From: Mermis nigrescens
Lineage: Eukaryota; Nematoda; Enoplea; Mermithida; Mermithidae
NCBI GenBank assembly: GCA_036768485.1
Contig: JAVLUZ010000145.1
Span: 15,586,304-15,650,303 of the forward strand
Length of the DNA stretch: 64,000 bases
Direction of reading: 5' to 3'
The notes under the pieces were generated by a model. That model saw only the letters and a program-made list of their open reading frames with translations, made no database searches and was not told where the DNA came from. This document shows, in pieces, positions 23,952-33,658 of the stretch (the stretch's first letter is position 1; every line of letters starts with the position of its first letter). Both the position numbers and the translations under genes were made by a program.

Positions 23952-24103
23952 CCACAAATGGGCGTTGGCAGGTCTGAACTCTCAGAATCTGAAAAGTCTC
24001 AGCAAGATGAAATTGATAGACCTCCAGAATAGAATTTTTGGTGCTATTATTAGCACGTTTTTGCCCCATCGGATCCCTAGAATTTGGTTATTGTCCACAA
24101 ATG
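23952..24103 (-). mobile_element. MITE-A copy, short and diverged
   Basis: CACAAATGGGCGTTGGCAGG at the start and CTAGAATTTGGTTATTGTCC before CACAAATG at the end match the family ends in reverse orientation. The interior is reduced. Confidence 0.5.
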
Positions 24104-24454
24104 CTTCAGCATAGCACCTAAATAGGCGGAAATAAAGGACGAGCCACAACGAGGTGATTTTTTCTTCTTTTGGATAAAAATACTATAAACGCACTGACAA
24201 TTTCATTTTCAACACTTTTATACGAATCCAACTTTATCGCTCATCAGTCGCCCCAATTGCATACGAGCAGAGTCTAAATTCTAAAGAGGAATCAAATTAC
24301 TTGAACCAATTTATCAAACACCTGTATAATCAAATTGTAGTCGTCATGTTTAATCGTTTTGTCGTTTTATGCATAGCTGAACTAGTTACTACGTCTCCTA
24401 TTAAATGTTTTTCGTCTGTTCGATAAATACGCCAAGTTAAATGAGTTTTCGTAC

Positions 24455-24603
24455 CGTGATGAGCGTTGACGATGCGGAATAAACAGCTGCTGTTGTCCCG
24501 ATTCTCCGCCTTATCGTCCAACCTCCCAGGTTCTGAGTTGATAAAACAGAGAAGATAAGTTTCCTCCATGAGTATATTGTAGAGATTTTCGCCGTCTTCT
24601 GCT
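24455..24603 (-). CDS. Gene A exon 3 (internal), secreted protein of unknown family
   Basis: The acceptor TTTTTTATCCGTACAG opens an exon encoding AEDGENLYNILMEETYLLCF, INSEPGRLDDKAENRDNSSC and LFRIVNAHH. Its start phase fits exon 2 (AA|A gives Lys). The exon end is placed at CACG|GTACGA because this gives the phase exon 4 needs, but the frame stays open for about 40 more codons, so a later donor is possible. Two cysteines fit an extracellular protein. No family recognised. Confidence 0.6.
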
Positions 24604-24623
24604 CTGTACGGATAAAAAATCAT

Positions 24624-26216
24624 CTTTATTTATTGAAGTATACGAGTGACGGACGATTGTATCCTCATCATTATTGAAGTTAAGCACTTTTTACTCTTCA
24701 TGCTTTTGATTTTATACTACACACAGACGCAAAATGCTTCAATTTCAATTCTGTGGTCGATAATTCATGATGAATTCCGGCAATCTAACAGCATTGTTTT
24801 TTAATGAATCAAGAAAAGTTCGCAAGCAATTATGTTGAAAATCAGCTCACTTGACCGTCTCAGAGAAAAATGGGATGAAGAAAAATTTTCTTAAGCATAT
24901 CTATAAAAGCTAGCAAGTTTAGGCTTTTGAGGATGAATGAAGTTTCAATTTTCTTCGTGTATGCGCATGAAACTAGTAAAAAATAAAATGAAAGTAGTAT
25001 ACTAATTCCTCATCGAACATCACATTTATAAATTTTACTAAAACCTACAATAGGCTTTGTTTTAAAGATATAGAGTAATGCTTGAAATCAAATAATCGGC
25101 AATGAAGTCTGCGGATATCCACCTTCTTAGTCAAATTTTTCAATGTTCGTAGAAGAATATTTAACACATTCAATTCATTCAGGGTCGAATTGCAGCCTCA
25201 CTGTTCCGAATTGTGATTCAAGAAGTTAATGTTTATTGAAACAAGACTTATGCACTTTCCGACTTTTAAATAAGAATTATTTGACATTCGACAAAGTTGA
25301 AGCAATCAAGTTTATAACGAAAATTAAAGCTAAACATCATCAAAGCAATAGAGATCTGGTCATCCATCAAAAGCTTGAGATTTTCAAGGATTACGGAGTG
25401 AATCACTGGACACGACAAAGTCGATCTTAATTTTTTATAAAAGAGCACGTAAAAGTAGCAAATTTGTCAGAAAACCCAAACAAAAGTCTTAAATGAATCG
25501 ACATCGAGGAAAAAGGTCCAAATTTTGACTATTTCATTGATTATGGCAAGAACTTAGTCTTTGTCGCAAGTTCAGAACTACGTATAGAAAATTTGTATAT
25601 TTCTCAACAAAATAGAAAATTGCGTTTGCTCTTGGATGAGCCCATCTTCAGCCTATACGAGCGATGTTCTTTATGGGATCAAAATTCAGATAAAAAATTT
25701 CGATAAACCATGCAAAAGCGATAATGTTAATAGGACGTTTAAATTCACAAGGCGTGAAGGCGTGCATAATTTTAAACAATCTTGTAGTTATGATTAAGTC
25801 CTCTTGAACTGAACCTTTCCTTTCCCTTCTGATTGTTTAGTTCCTCAATTGCCTTATTTAGATGTCTGGTCACTTCCTATGGCTTTAAACTAATTCCCTC
25901 GTCAGGGGAAATGATCCAATGTATGAAAAGTTCATAACCAAGCCAAATAGTATCAAACAGTGCTAAAATGTAATATAGTGTGCCGATTGGATAAATAATG
26001 TCAACCTTTATTTCTAATTTTTTGTTGATTTGATGTTAACTAAATACTTTGAATTATTCTACATTAACTAATAATTCGTTTGAATCATTTTACGTTATAA
26101 ATAAATTCTAACTTGCCTTGAAAATTTCTGCTGAAGTTAACGCAGCTTCATAGAATCCACATAGGAGAGTTAAACGAGTATTATCGAAAATAATATTTAG
26201 AATACTAATTTACCGA
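24624..26216. other. Intron sequence of gene A with possible decayed coding debris
   Basis: Two plus-strand stretches look faintly protein-like: 25236-25430 (with LTFDKVEAIKFITKIKAKHH) and about 25497-25711 (with FDYFIDYGKNLVFVASSELR and LLLDEPIFSLYERCSLWDQN). They have no shared frame and no splice context. They may be remains of one transposon protein. The rest is AT-rich without features. Confidence 0.3.
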
Positions 26217-26225
26217 CGTTAAAAC

Positions 26226-27134
26226 GATAGTGACCCGCTTGCCCACCGTCCCGCTATACCCACCGCCCCGCTATACCCACTGTCCCGCTATACCCACCGT
26301 CCCGCGAGACCCACCGTCTCACTAGACCCACTTTTTCGTCCCGCTGGACCCAACGGAAGTCTAGCTAGACCCACCACGTGCATAATGAGGTGTCCTACTC
26401 GACCCACCATTTTGCGACCGTCCCGCTAGTCCCACTGTCTCGGAAGACCCACCCAAAAAATGAAGACATACATATTACATGTGAAAATTTGCAACATCCG
26501 TTGTTCGGTCCGATTATTGTTGAGCCGTCTTTGTGTAATGCCCACATGCTTTTCATCATATTCAAATGTGCATATTTGTACTGTTATCGGAATACAGTGT
26601 CGACGCTTCAATATGCAAAAATCCCCTAGAGTACAATACCATTACGATAAAAAGCAAAAAATGCACTCTGAAATGGGTTTGACAAGAGTGTATTCCTTGA
26701 CATGAAAAATAAAAATTTATTCTTAAAAAATAATCGGCCATGGCTGGTTACTTACCATTGCCACACACATGCGCGCACGCACGCACATATCTTCTTTGCA
26801 TGTTATAATTTGTAATGCACACAATTTCATGCAATAATATACAAAATTTATTTATTTATTAATTAAATTTAATTGATTAGGTGGTTTATTAAATGTAATT
26901 ATTTTTTATTTAATCATTTATATATTTGACCAAAGATATATACTTGAATGGATACACTTTGCAAGCGTTTCCGTTTTTGCTTATAAGCGTACATAATTTT
27001 CTTCTCTGGTGGGTCTTCCGAGACAAGGGGTCTAGTGGGACACCTCATTATGCACGTGGTGTGTCTAGCGAGACTTCCGGTGGGTCTAGCGGGACGGTGG
27101 GTCAAGCGGGACGGTGGATCTAGCGAGACGGGAC
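26226..27134. mobile_element. Foldback element with tandemly repeated GC-rich arms, 909 bp
   Basis: The left arm (about 26226-26460) and right arm (about 27005-27134) are inverted copies built from a ~17-bp unit, GTCCCGCTAGACCCACC, plus a shared CCACGTGCATAATGAGGTGT block. A perfect 9-bp duplication, cgttaaaac, flanks the element at 26217-26225 and 27135-27143. Arms made of short direct repeats with a 9-bp duplication resemble Drosophila FB elements; no transposase is visible in the AT-rich centre. Confidence 0.85.
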
Positions 27135-27275
27135 CGTTAAAACTATGGCAAGTTGAAGTAAATCCATCATTATTCCCAATTGTTTTTAACTAAATTCAAA
27201 AAAATTTTAGCGTCCTATCACCTTAAGTCAAACGTAAAGATCTGCATACTAACTCACGTACGAAAGTTTTCTTAC

Positions 27276-27483
27276 TTTGAGGTAAATCGTAATTTCATGC
27301 AACTTGAATTGTTAGGATACTTGCGAAGTACAAAAAACCTATCAGCGGTCGATTCATTATGTTGAGTGATCCAAACTTGATTAGAAGGGAGACGACAATC
27401 GCTTGGTGTTGACATTATGTCTTTCGGCAAGTAACGATATGGCTTCGAAGCAGTCGTTATATAGCAGGCTTCGACTGGGAAGA
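27276..27483 (-). CDS. Gene A exon 2 (internal), secreted protein of unknown family
   Basis: Bordered by acceptor CGCGTTTTCATTTAG and donor CTCAAA|GTAAGAA, both strong. The 208-nt exon encodes FPVEACYITTASKPYRYLPK, then DIMSTPSDCRLPSNQVWITQ and HNESTADRFFVLRKYPNNSS ending in CMKLRFTS. It begins in phase 1, exactly what exon 1 leaves (G|TC gives Val), and ends in phase 2, which exon 3 completes. Three cysteines and two NxS/T sequons (NES, NSS) fit a secreted glycoprotein. Family not recognised. Confidence 0.8.
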
Positions 27484-27571
27484 CTAAATGAAAACGCGGG
27501 AAGTTGTCAAATCTGGGAAAAGGTGCACAGGCAAAAAGGTTGGATGAACCTGCGGGCAAATCTACAAAGAC

Positions 27572-27825
27572 CACACATGGGCGTGGGGGTTTGGAGGGGT
27601 ATGCCCCCAGAAGTTTAAATACCCCCCAGTAATCAAAATCCCCTCCATAATTCAAATTTTGAAATTTTTTTTTGCTTTTTAGTGATTTTTTGATGCCATT
27701 GGATAGTGCTTGATGAGAGACGTCGAAAAATTGTGTTTTTTTGCCATACGACTACTTTTAGGACCATTTTTTTCCTTTGAAAATTTTTTCACCCCCCCCA
27801 GAATTTTGGTGCTGCCCACCTATGA
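27572..27825 (-). mobile_element. MITE-A copy, near full length
   Basis: CACACATGGGCGTGGGGGTT at one end and GGTGCTGCCCACCTATG at the other; the shared internal GATGCCATTGGATAGTGCTT and GCCATACGACTA blocks are well preserved. It lies 88 nt upstream of exon 2 of gene A, in intron 1. Confidence 0.8.
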
Positions 27826-29150
27826 CAACGACTACAAGTTAACCAGGCATATTAAGCTATGTTTCGAAAACTCAAACGCTTCGACATTTCAAGCATAGAA
27901 ATCTAAAATTTATTACCTTGAGGGAATGCGCATTATAGGAATTAATGTTACATTATTATTAATAATTATTGATATTACTGGCGATTAATCGTTATTAATG
28001 TTGATTAGTCAAATTAGGTTTTCTTCGAATCTCATAGTTTCGCGTAAAAAACGCATTGCTTGAAGAAGCAAAGGCATGATTTTGATGAGCGCAGAGAAGT
28101 CAATCACAGTTTTGGAAGGAAAAAAAGAAATTATCGTTTTCAAACTGCAACAAACTCGCTATTTCCTACTCGTAGACGTTAAGTCGTCATTAATGTACCT
28201 ATCCTTTTTATTTTCAGATAATCTGATTCAGTTAGCTTCGTGTACATACATGAATAAGGGGAGGGAAAAGGATACTGTGCCTAAATACAATTGTCCTCTA
28301 TTTTTTGACAAAACTTTCTTTTTTAGGCTACAGATACATATGGGCATTGAATCTTCCGACTGGAAGAGGCGTGGAACATCGACTGGATCCAAAATTTTTG
28401 ATTTACAAAATTTTCCATGCTGTCGTGACGCAGCACGTGTGACATAGGATGGGCGATTCTCCACCCAAATTAAGTCGCTTCCTCATCCCCTCGGAGCCAG
28501 CAAGTTTTGATCCCCCGATTCCGGGCGAAAATTAAGTTTTTTGGCTACTTCTTAGTTGCTTATTGCCATTTTGTCCAAAATTTGAAAGTCAATTACATCC
28601 TAAGGATTGCCGACTTCCTTCTATAAAAAATTTCGAGCTGTTACATGTCCGATTAAGGAAGGATGTGACAAGACAATAATCTGCCTCGTAAACAACACCG
28701 TGCCTCCTAGTTTCAGAGCTTTTAACTTTGGGTGAACCACGGAAGGAGAAAAGATCAGTTGTTATTTTGGGGAGAATAAGGCAAATTAGGACCGAAATTA
28801 TTTTTAAAAAATCAAACCGTTTTTTGTACCATAGTATGCAAATTTATGTATAAACTGCGACCTTAGAAAGATTATACATGCTATTTTAATCTTTACTACT
28901 CATTTCAATGGACCCGCGGCCTGACCACAAGCGAGAGAGGGAGGGAAATTCACATTCGACCGAAGGAAGCTGATGACCTTCTTATAACGCTATTATAGAC
29001 ACTTCGCAGATTTTAAAAATTCACCGCTTTGCAAATATGTAGTTTCACTTGATGGCTAGTCATTGGAGAGATTTGTTTTTTTCTCAAGTGATATGATGAG
29101 TTACGCTAAAAAATCAATTATGTTGTAATATATTTTGATGCGTTAAAACC
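27826..29150. other. Intron 1 sequence of gene A
   Basis: No exon with a convincing acceptor and donor was found. A minus-strand open stretch near 28330-28460 has some protein-like character but no pyrimidine-rich acceptor. Confidence 0.35.
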
Positions 29151-29151
29151 A

Positions 29152-29315
29152 TACCTGGGCGTCGGTGGTGTGGGAGTCTGCACCCCCCAGAAACCGAAAA
29201 ATTTACCCCCTCCCTCCCCGAGAAGCCAAAAGACCCCCAGAATTCAATTTTTGAAATTTTTTATGTTTTTTTCACAATTTTTTCATGCCAATGGATAGTC
29301 CTTGATGAGTGCACA
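29152..29315 (-). mobile_element. MITE-A copy, truncated
   Basis: CATACCTGGGCGTCGGTGG at the start and ATGCCAATGGATAGTCCTTG near the end match the family; the other terminal half is absent. Confidence 0.6.
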
Positions 29316-29599
29316 TTCAAACGATTTCTTGTTTGCTACAGAGCTGTTCGATTAATTTACAAAGTTTTTCATTAGCTGGCTCATAATTCACTACAGAATA
29401 TCAAGCTTACTGCAAATTCATTTTTTATAGAAAAAACACTTCGAATTTTATCTGAAAATAAATAGATGACGCCAGGAAACAATTCCGTTAAAATTTTATG
29501 TTTTTTCGAGAATTTCGATCAATTCGATATACCTGATATCATACGTGTATAGTATAAGTATTCTAATTAGATCTAAAATTTTTCAAAGTGTTTTTTCAG

Positions 29600-29779
29600 G
29601 CTCAAAGGAATGAATTTGCTCCAAGAATACCATTTTTTGATGCTTGTGACCATTTTTTTCAAGGACGTAAAAAATCAATAAATTTTGAAACAATGAACAA
29701 AACGAATAAATTGAATAACATATCAGAAAATGAGTGTGCGGCTCGAATAGCAGGAAATATGAGACTTTCGAACGAAAAG
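29600..29779 (+). CDS. Isolated plus-strand exon, possible PAN/apple-like module
   Basis: A perfect acceptor GTGTTTTTTCAG and donor GAAAAG|GTAATT enclose exactly 60 codons (phase 0 to 0). The product reads AQRNEFAPRIPFFDACDHFF, QGRKKSINFETMNKTNKLNN and ISENECAARIAGNMRLSNEK. The C-x-H-F-F start and the SENEC spacing are reminiscent of PAN/apple modules, but the evidence is weak. It lies inside intron 1 of gene A on the opposite strand. No partner exon was found, so it may belong to a nested gene or be a relic. Confidence 0.45.
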
Positions 29780-31011
29780 GTAATTAAAAACGCCATTTTT
29801 TGGCCTTTTTCAATAAGTGAAGACCCCTCGAATCTTCTAAGATCATATTTGCTTTACAGTTGACTTGACACTGTATTCCCTGATTTGATGCGGAATACGC
29901 TCATGAGTTGACTTTATTTATGACTCACTGAAAATTCAGAGCATTTTACAAGAAAACGACTTCCAATAAAAATGACATTTTGAATTAGCTGGACATGCTT
30001 AGAACTGAAACTTACAATATTCTCGCTTTTGTTTGAAAATTCAAAAAGATTAAGGAAAAATGACTTATTTTTTATTTTTATGTTCTAGAAAGCTGAGACC
30101 TTGTCCGAAACGTGAAAAACAGTGTTTTTGACGTGTACCAATCCTTTTTAGCCCAAAAAGGTATTTTTAAAGAAATTTTAGGGCCAGACCCCCGGAATTT
30201 TATGCTATACATTTATGTCAACCATCGCACAGATTTTGAAAACAATGTTTTTAGAAAGCAAAAAAGATTAAACTTTTTATTGGCGAGTATGATGGGCTAT
30301 ACAACAAATACAGCAAACAAATAATCAAGATTTTCAATAAAAAGCAGAATTAAGGATCTTTCGAACGAAGTGATTCTCAACGAGTTCAGATTTGTTGTGC
30401 CTCATTCATTTAACTCGCAAGTCTTTAATGTGCGTAGAAAATAACTTGGCTGATGCCCCTCGAAATTTTCAATCACAGTAAAGATGAGCAACATTCTATA
30501 GTCTATTCCACAAAACCTTGTGCATGGATCACAATTTCTCAATCAATGCAAAAATCACAAAAACGGTTTGAAGTGAAGCAAAAATCACGATAGTGCGCAT
30601 AGCAACTGATAAGCATATGAAGTTTTGTTATGCGAAATTGTAATACATTAGGCGGCCTAAAAACCAATTTGATAGCTAATCGCTTGAGTGTTGAAAGCTG
30701 ATTTCCATGCACAAGGTTCCGCGAAATAGACTTTAGTAAATGTCCTTTACTATTGGAGCATAAATATTAATTCAGGAGCGCTTGGAGCCCATATATTATA
30801 ATTTGCTAAACCTGAAATTCAAACTCTTTAGAAAATCCTCTAAGCTCTCACATTTGGGGAACGTGTGGAATGGTCGAAGCATGCTAATTTTGTTGTATGT
30901 TAAAACTTGGAGAATAAATTATTTAAAAAAAGTTTTGGGTTAGCCCCCTGCACAGTAGGTTCTGTTAAAATGTACCTACGCTTATACGAATTTACATACA
31001 TGGGTACTTAC
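29780..31011. other. Intron 1 of gene A with a MITE-C-like palindrome
   Basis: About 30505-30732 has TAGTCTATTCCACAAAACCT at the left and its near-complement AGGTTCCGCGAAATAGACTT at the right, with TTGTGCATGGA/TCCATGCACAA next to them: a palindromic MITE related in its ends to MITE-B. The remainder (including 30110-30200, which resembles MITE-A interior) shows no gene. Confidence 0.5.
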
Positions 31012-31081
31012 CGTTTTGGGGATCCAATGACGACACAAACGTCAGCAAGCAAAGAAAGCTAGCCAGCAAAATCATCGTCAT
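31012..31081 (-). CDS. Gene A exon 1: start codon and signal peptide
   Basis: ATG at 31081 opens MTMILLASFLCLLTFVSS followed by LDPQN, then the strong donor AACG|GTAAGTA. A short start, a hydrophobic core of about 13 residues and small residues before LDP make a typical secretory signal peptide. Phase 1 at its end matches exon 2. A TATA box lies about 85-95 nt upstream of the ATG. This places gene A on the minus strand, with its product entering the secretory pathway. Confidence 0.85.
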
Positions 31082-31162
31082 ACTGTAATTATCTAAAGCT
31101 CTAAACATAAGCACACGTCAACGCAGCAGAAAGTAAGTGAAATGAATTATCTGCACAGCAGC

Positions 31163-31175
31163 TTATATTTTTATA
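31163..31175 (-). promoter_or_regulatory. TATA box of gene A
   Basis: On the minus strand the sequence reads GGCTATAAAAATATAAGC, a strong TATA element. The start site would be expected near 31135-31140, giving a 5' leader of about 55 nt before the ATG at 31081. Confidence 0.65.
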
Positions 31176-31912
31176 GCCTTCTCGCCCGGATATAAAAATT
31201 ATTTCTGTTGTTCAAACAACGCGTAGAAGCTGCAAGCGATTCTCGCCTAAAAGCGTTGTAGTGAAGGCTGCGCTCTTTGGCCACCCGCTTAGAACAAGCA
31301 TCGAATAATTCTATCTTTTTTCATACCATTGCAGAGAGGATCGTGCTCTTTGAGCCATTGTGATAAAAATGTAATAGGAATTTAAACGATTTAACTTACA
31401 GAAAAACGGTAATAACGCACGCGTACAACGCCAACTCAATCTCAATGTCGTTTAAGCTACGGGCTTAAGGCTAAAGAAATGCATCACGTTTGCACGTGGA
31501 CCCAAGGCCCTTTTACACTGGACTGCAACCAATCTCATCGTCCAATCCCATCGCTCCAGCCCACTCGATATTTGTTTTGTCCATTTCGTTTTGTGCTTGA
31601 TGACATGTCAACTTTTTCTAGTATTCAGGTTTGTGTTTTTACAATAAAACGGCATAGCGTCTCACTTTTGCTCGACATGCTTACATGTAACTTAGTTTTA
31701 ACATTCGTCTAAGCACGTTACAGCCTATCGTCTCACAAAACGATCATCTGCCAAAACTAAGACAAACACCAAATAATTTTATATTTTTCCATATCATTGC
31801 AGGGGGCGTGCTCCCGGCGCCTTTTTCGCGAAATCAAAATGTTCTTCTAAGGACTAACATCGCATAATTCTTTATTATATTCGCAGGTATTAAGCTAGAA
31901 GAGACTCGATCC
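31176..31912. other. Upstream region of gene A, no gene recognised
   Basis: Contains two related TTTTTCATACCATTGCAGAG-like segments (near 31320 and 31785) and a GC-richer patch near 31480-31600, but no exon that I can support. Confidence 0.4.
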
Positions 31913-31920
31913 GTGACATT

Positions 31921-33324
31921 CACTAGCGGATCCAGAAAAAGATTTTAGAAAGATTTTAGTTGGGGCGGTCAAAAACGTTTAAGTCAGATATCTCGAGAAC
32001 CATTGTGCGATAAGCGGAAATGAAGGCAGTTTTGAGCGTATCTAGGCGAGTTCTAAGAGATGGTGAAGACAAATCTCGAAATAAAATTTCAAAAATTTTT
32101 CACTTTACTCAATATTGGCATGCAGAAAATTGATCATTCAAGCTATCCGCACAACTGATTTCTCATAATTCAATTCATGAGTAATTTCTCATCTCCTGTC
32201 TATGTATTAGATCGTTATGCTTTACAGAGAAAGATTATACAGATAATAAATATTTCGGTGCGAAGCGCTGAAAAAATCGACATATTATGCAAGTCAAACT
32301 TAAATCTGAGCTGCTTTGAGGGGGCGAGAATACAGAAACATAGATAAACAATTAATCCGGCTCGAAGCGCCGAAAAAATTTCATGTTCAGCTCAAATTTG
32401 AGCTGTTTTGAGTAAGCAAGGCAAAAACTATAGCTGACGAAATGATCTGGCGCAGAGCGCCGGAAAAAATTGTCATGCTCTCAGTGTCTTGAGATTTGAG
32501 TGATTTTTATCGGTTTAGAGTGACAAAAACCATACATTAAACAATAAATCCGGCGCGAAGCGCCAAAAATTTTGAGTTTACATAACTCGAAAACACGCTA
32601 AACCCTATTTCGGCGGTGTTTTAGGCGCGATTCGCCAATTTTCCATTTTTCCTTTCGGGGGACCCTTGGGAAAACAAATTTATTTTTCATTTCCGGGATG
32701 GGGCGATAATGCCCAATGGGTCACGTCACCCATTCACATTACCCAACTATGCCTTGGACACAAAAAAATGCAAGAAACACGCTCGACTTTGCAGCTGAAG
32801 GATCTTGGGACGCGCTCAAACGCCCCCAGCGGGACCCAAGGCTGAGCCATGGAAAATTTTGTAAAATGGATTGTTGAAATGTAAGGTTAAGACTGTTACA
32901 AAATCGGCCGAATAATGCTCCTAACCTCAGCCTAAAAACACTTAACCAGCTCCTTCATACTCACAAACTATTACAAACTCTTCTTGCTCTGAAATGCGCT
33001 CTGAACTGAAAAACGAAACGAGACGAAATATTGCCAATAGCCGGCACACACCTTTAACACGACGTTCAACCAGCCTTTAGTGGCGCAACCAATAAATAGT
33101 ATAGTACGTTAAATCACTAAATTGAAGTGAAGCACTGAAATATTTTGGCTGCTTCAAACACAATGCTGGAATACTATAACAAAAAAAGTCGAAAATTTTT
33201 GACGTTCTTGCATAGTTTAGCTCAATTTTGGGAGCATTCCAACGTATATCTGCTGTTCAAAAAATTTATAAAAAAGGGTTTTGGGGGTTGGCTGCCCCTC
33301 CCCCGCCCCTTGGATCCGCGCCTG
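31921..33324. mobile_element. hAT-type non-autonomous element, 1404 bp
   Basis: Ends are CACTAGCGGATCCAG and, reversed, CAGGCGCGGATCCAAG, related to the smaller hAT MITEs here. The 8-bp flanks gtgacatt (31913-31920) and gtgacact (33325-33332) match at 7 of 8. The interior holds four or five imperfect repeats about 90-100 bp apart, each with a small palindrome such as GGCGCGAAGCGCC followed by AAAAA. No transposase is visible. Confidence 0.85.
32256..32640. repeat. ~100-bp repeats with GGCGCGAAGCGCC palindromes
   Basis: Units start near 32256, 32357, 32447, 32549 and 32622, spaced 72-102 bp. Each has a GCGC-GAA-GCGC type hairpin, and most carry a nearby TTTGAG-like word. One more such motif lies outside, near 52035. 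Confidence 0.65.
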
Positions 33325-33332
33325 GTGACACT

Positions 33333-33658
33333 ACAGCTCACACTGAAAGGCGGAGAAGTATTTCAAAAAATGTAAGTGACATTTTTAAAAGTCAATGCGC
33401 GACTTCTAAGTTAGGTACCTAGCAAGAAACTATGATTAATTAGCATAAATACGAAAGAATGAATGAAATTTACCGTTGTTTAAGGCTTTTGACCACAGAT
33501 TATCTTATTCAGCGTAAATGATTTCAAGATCAAACCACTCGTGTCGATTTCGAATATATTTGCACGAAATTTCAAGTTATCGTCTGACATACCTTATTTT
33601 TGCCAGAAAACCTTCTGTTATTAAAACTAATCTCTCATAACACACTGAATAACACAAT
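33333..33658. other. Short intergenic stretch, no feature seen
   Basis: No coding, RNA or repeat signal recognised. Confidence 0.4.

Noticed and set aside
28228..28464. An extra exon of gene A (minus strand)
   Set aside because: No pyrimidine-rich acceptor, and its phase is not needed, since exons 1 and 2 already join in frame.
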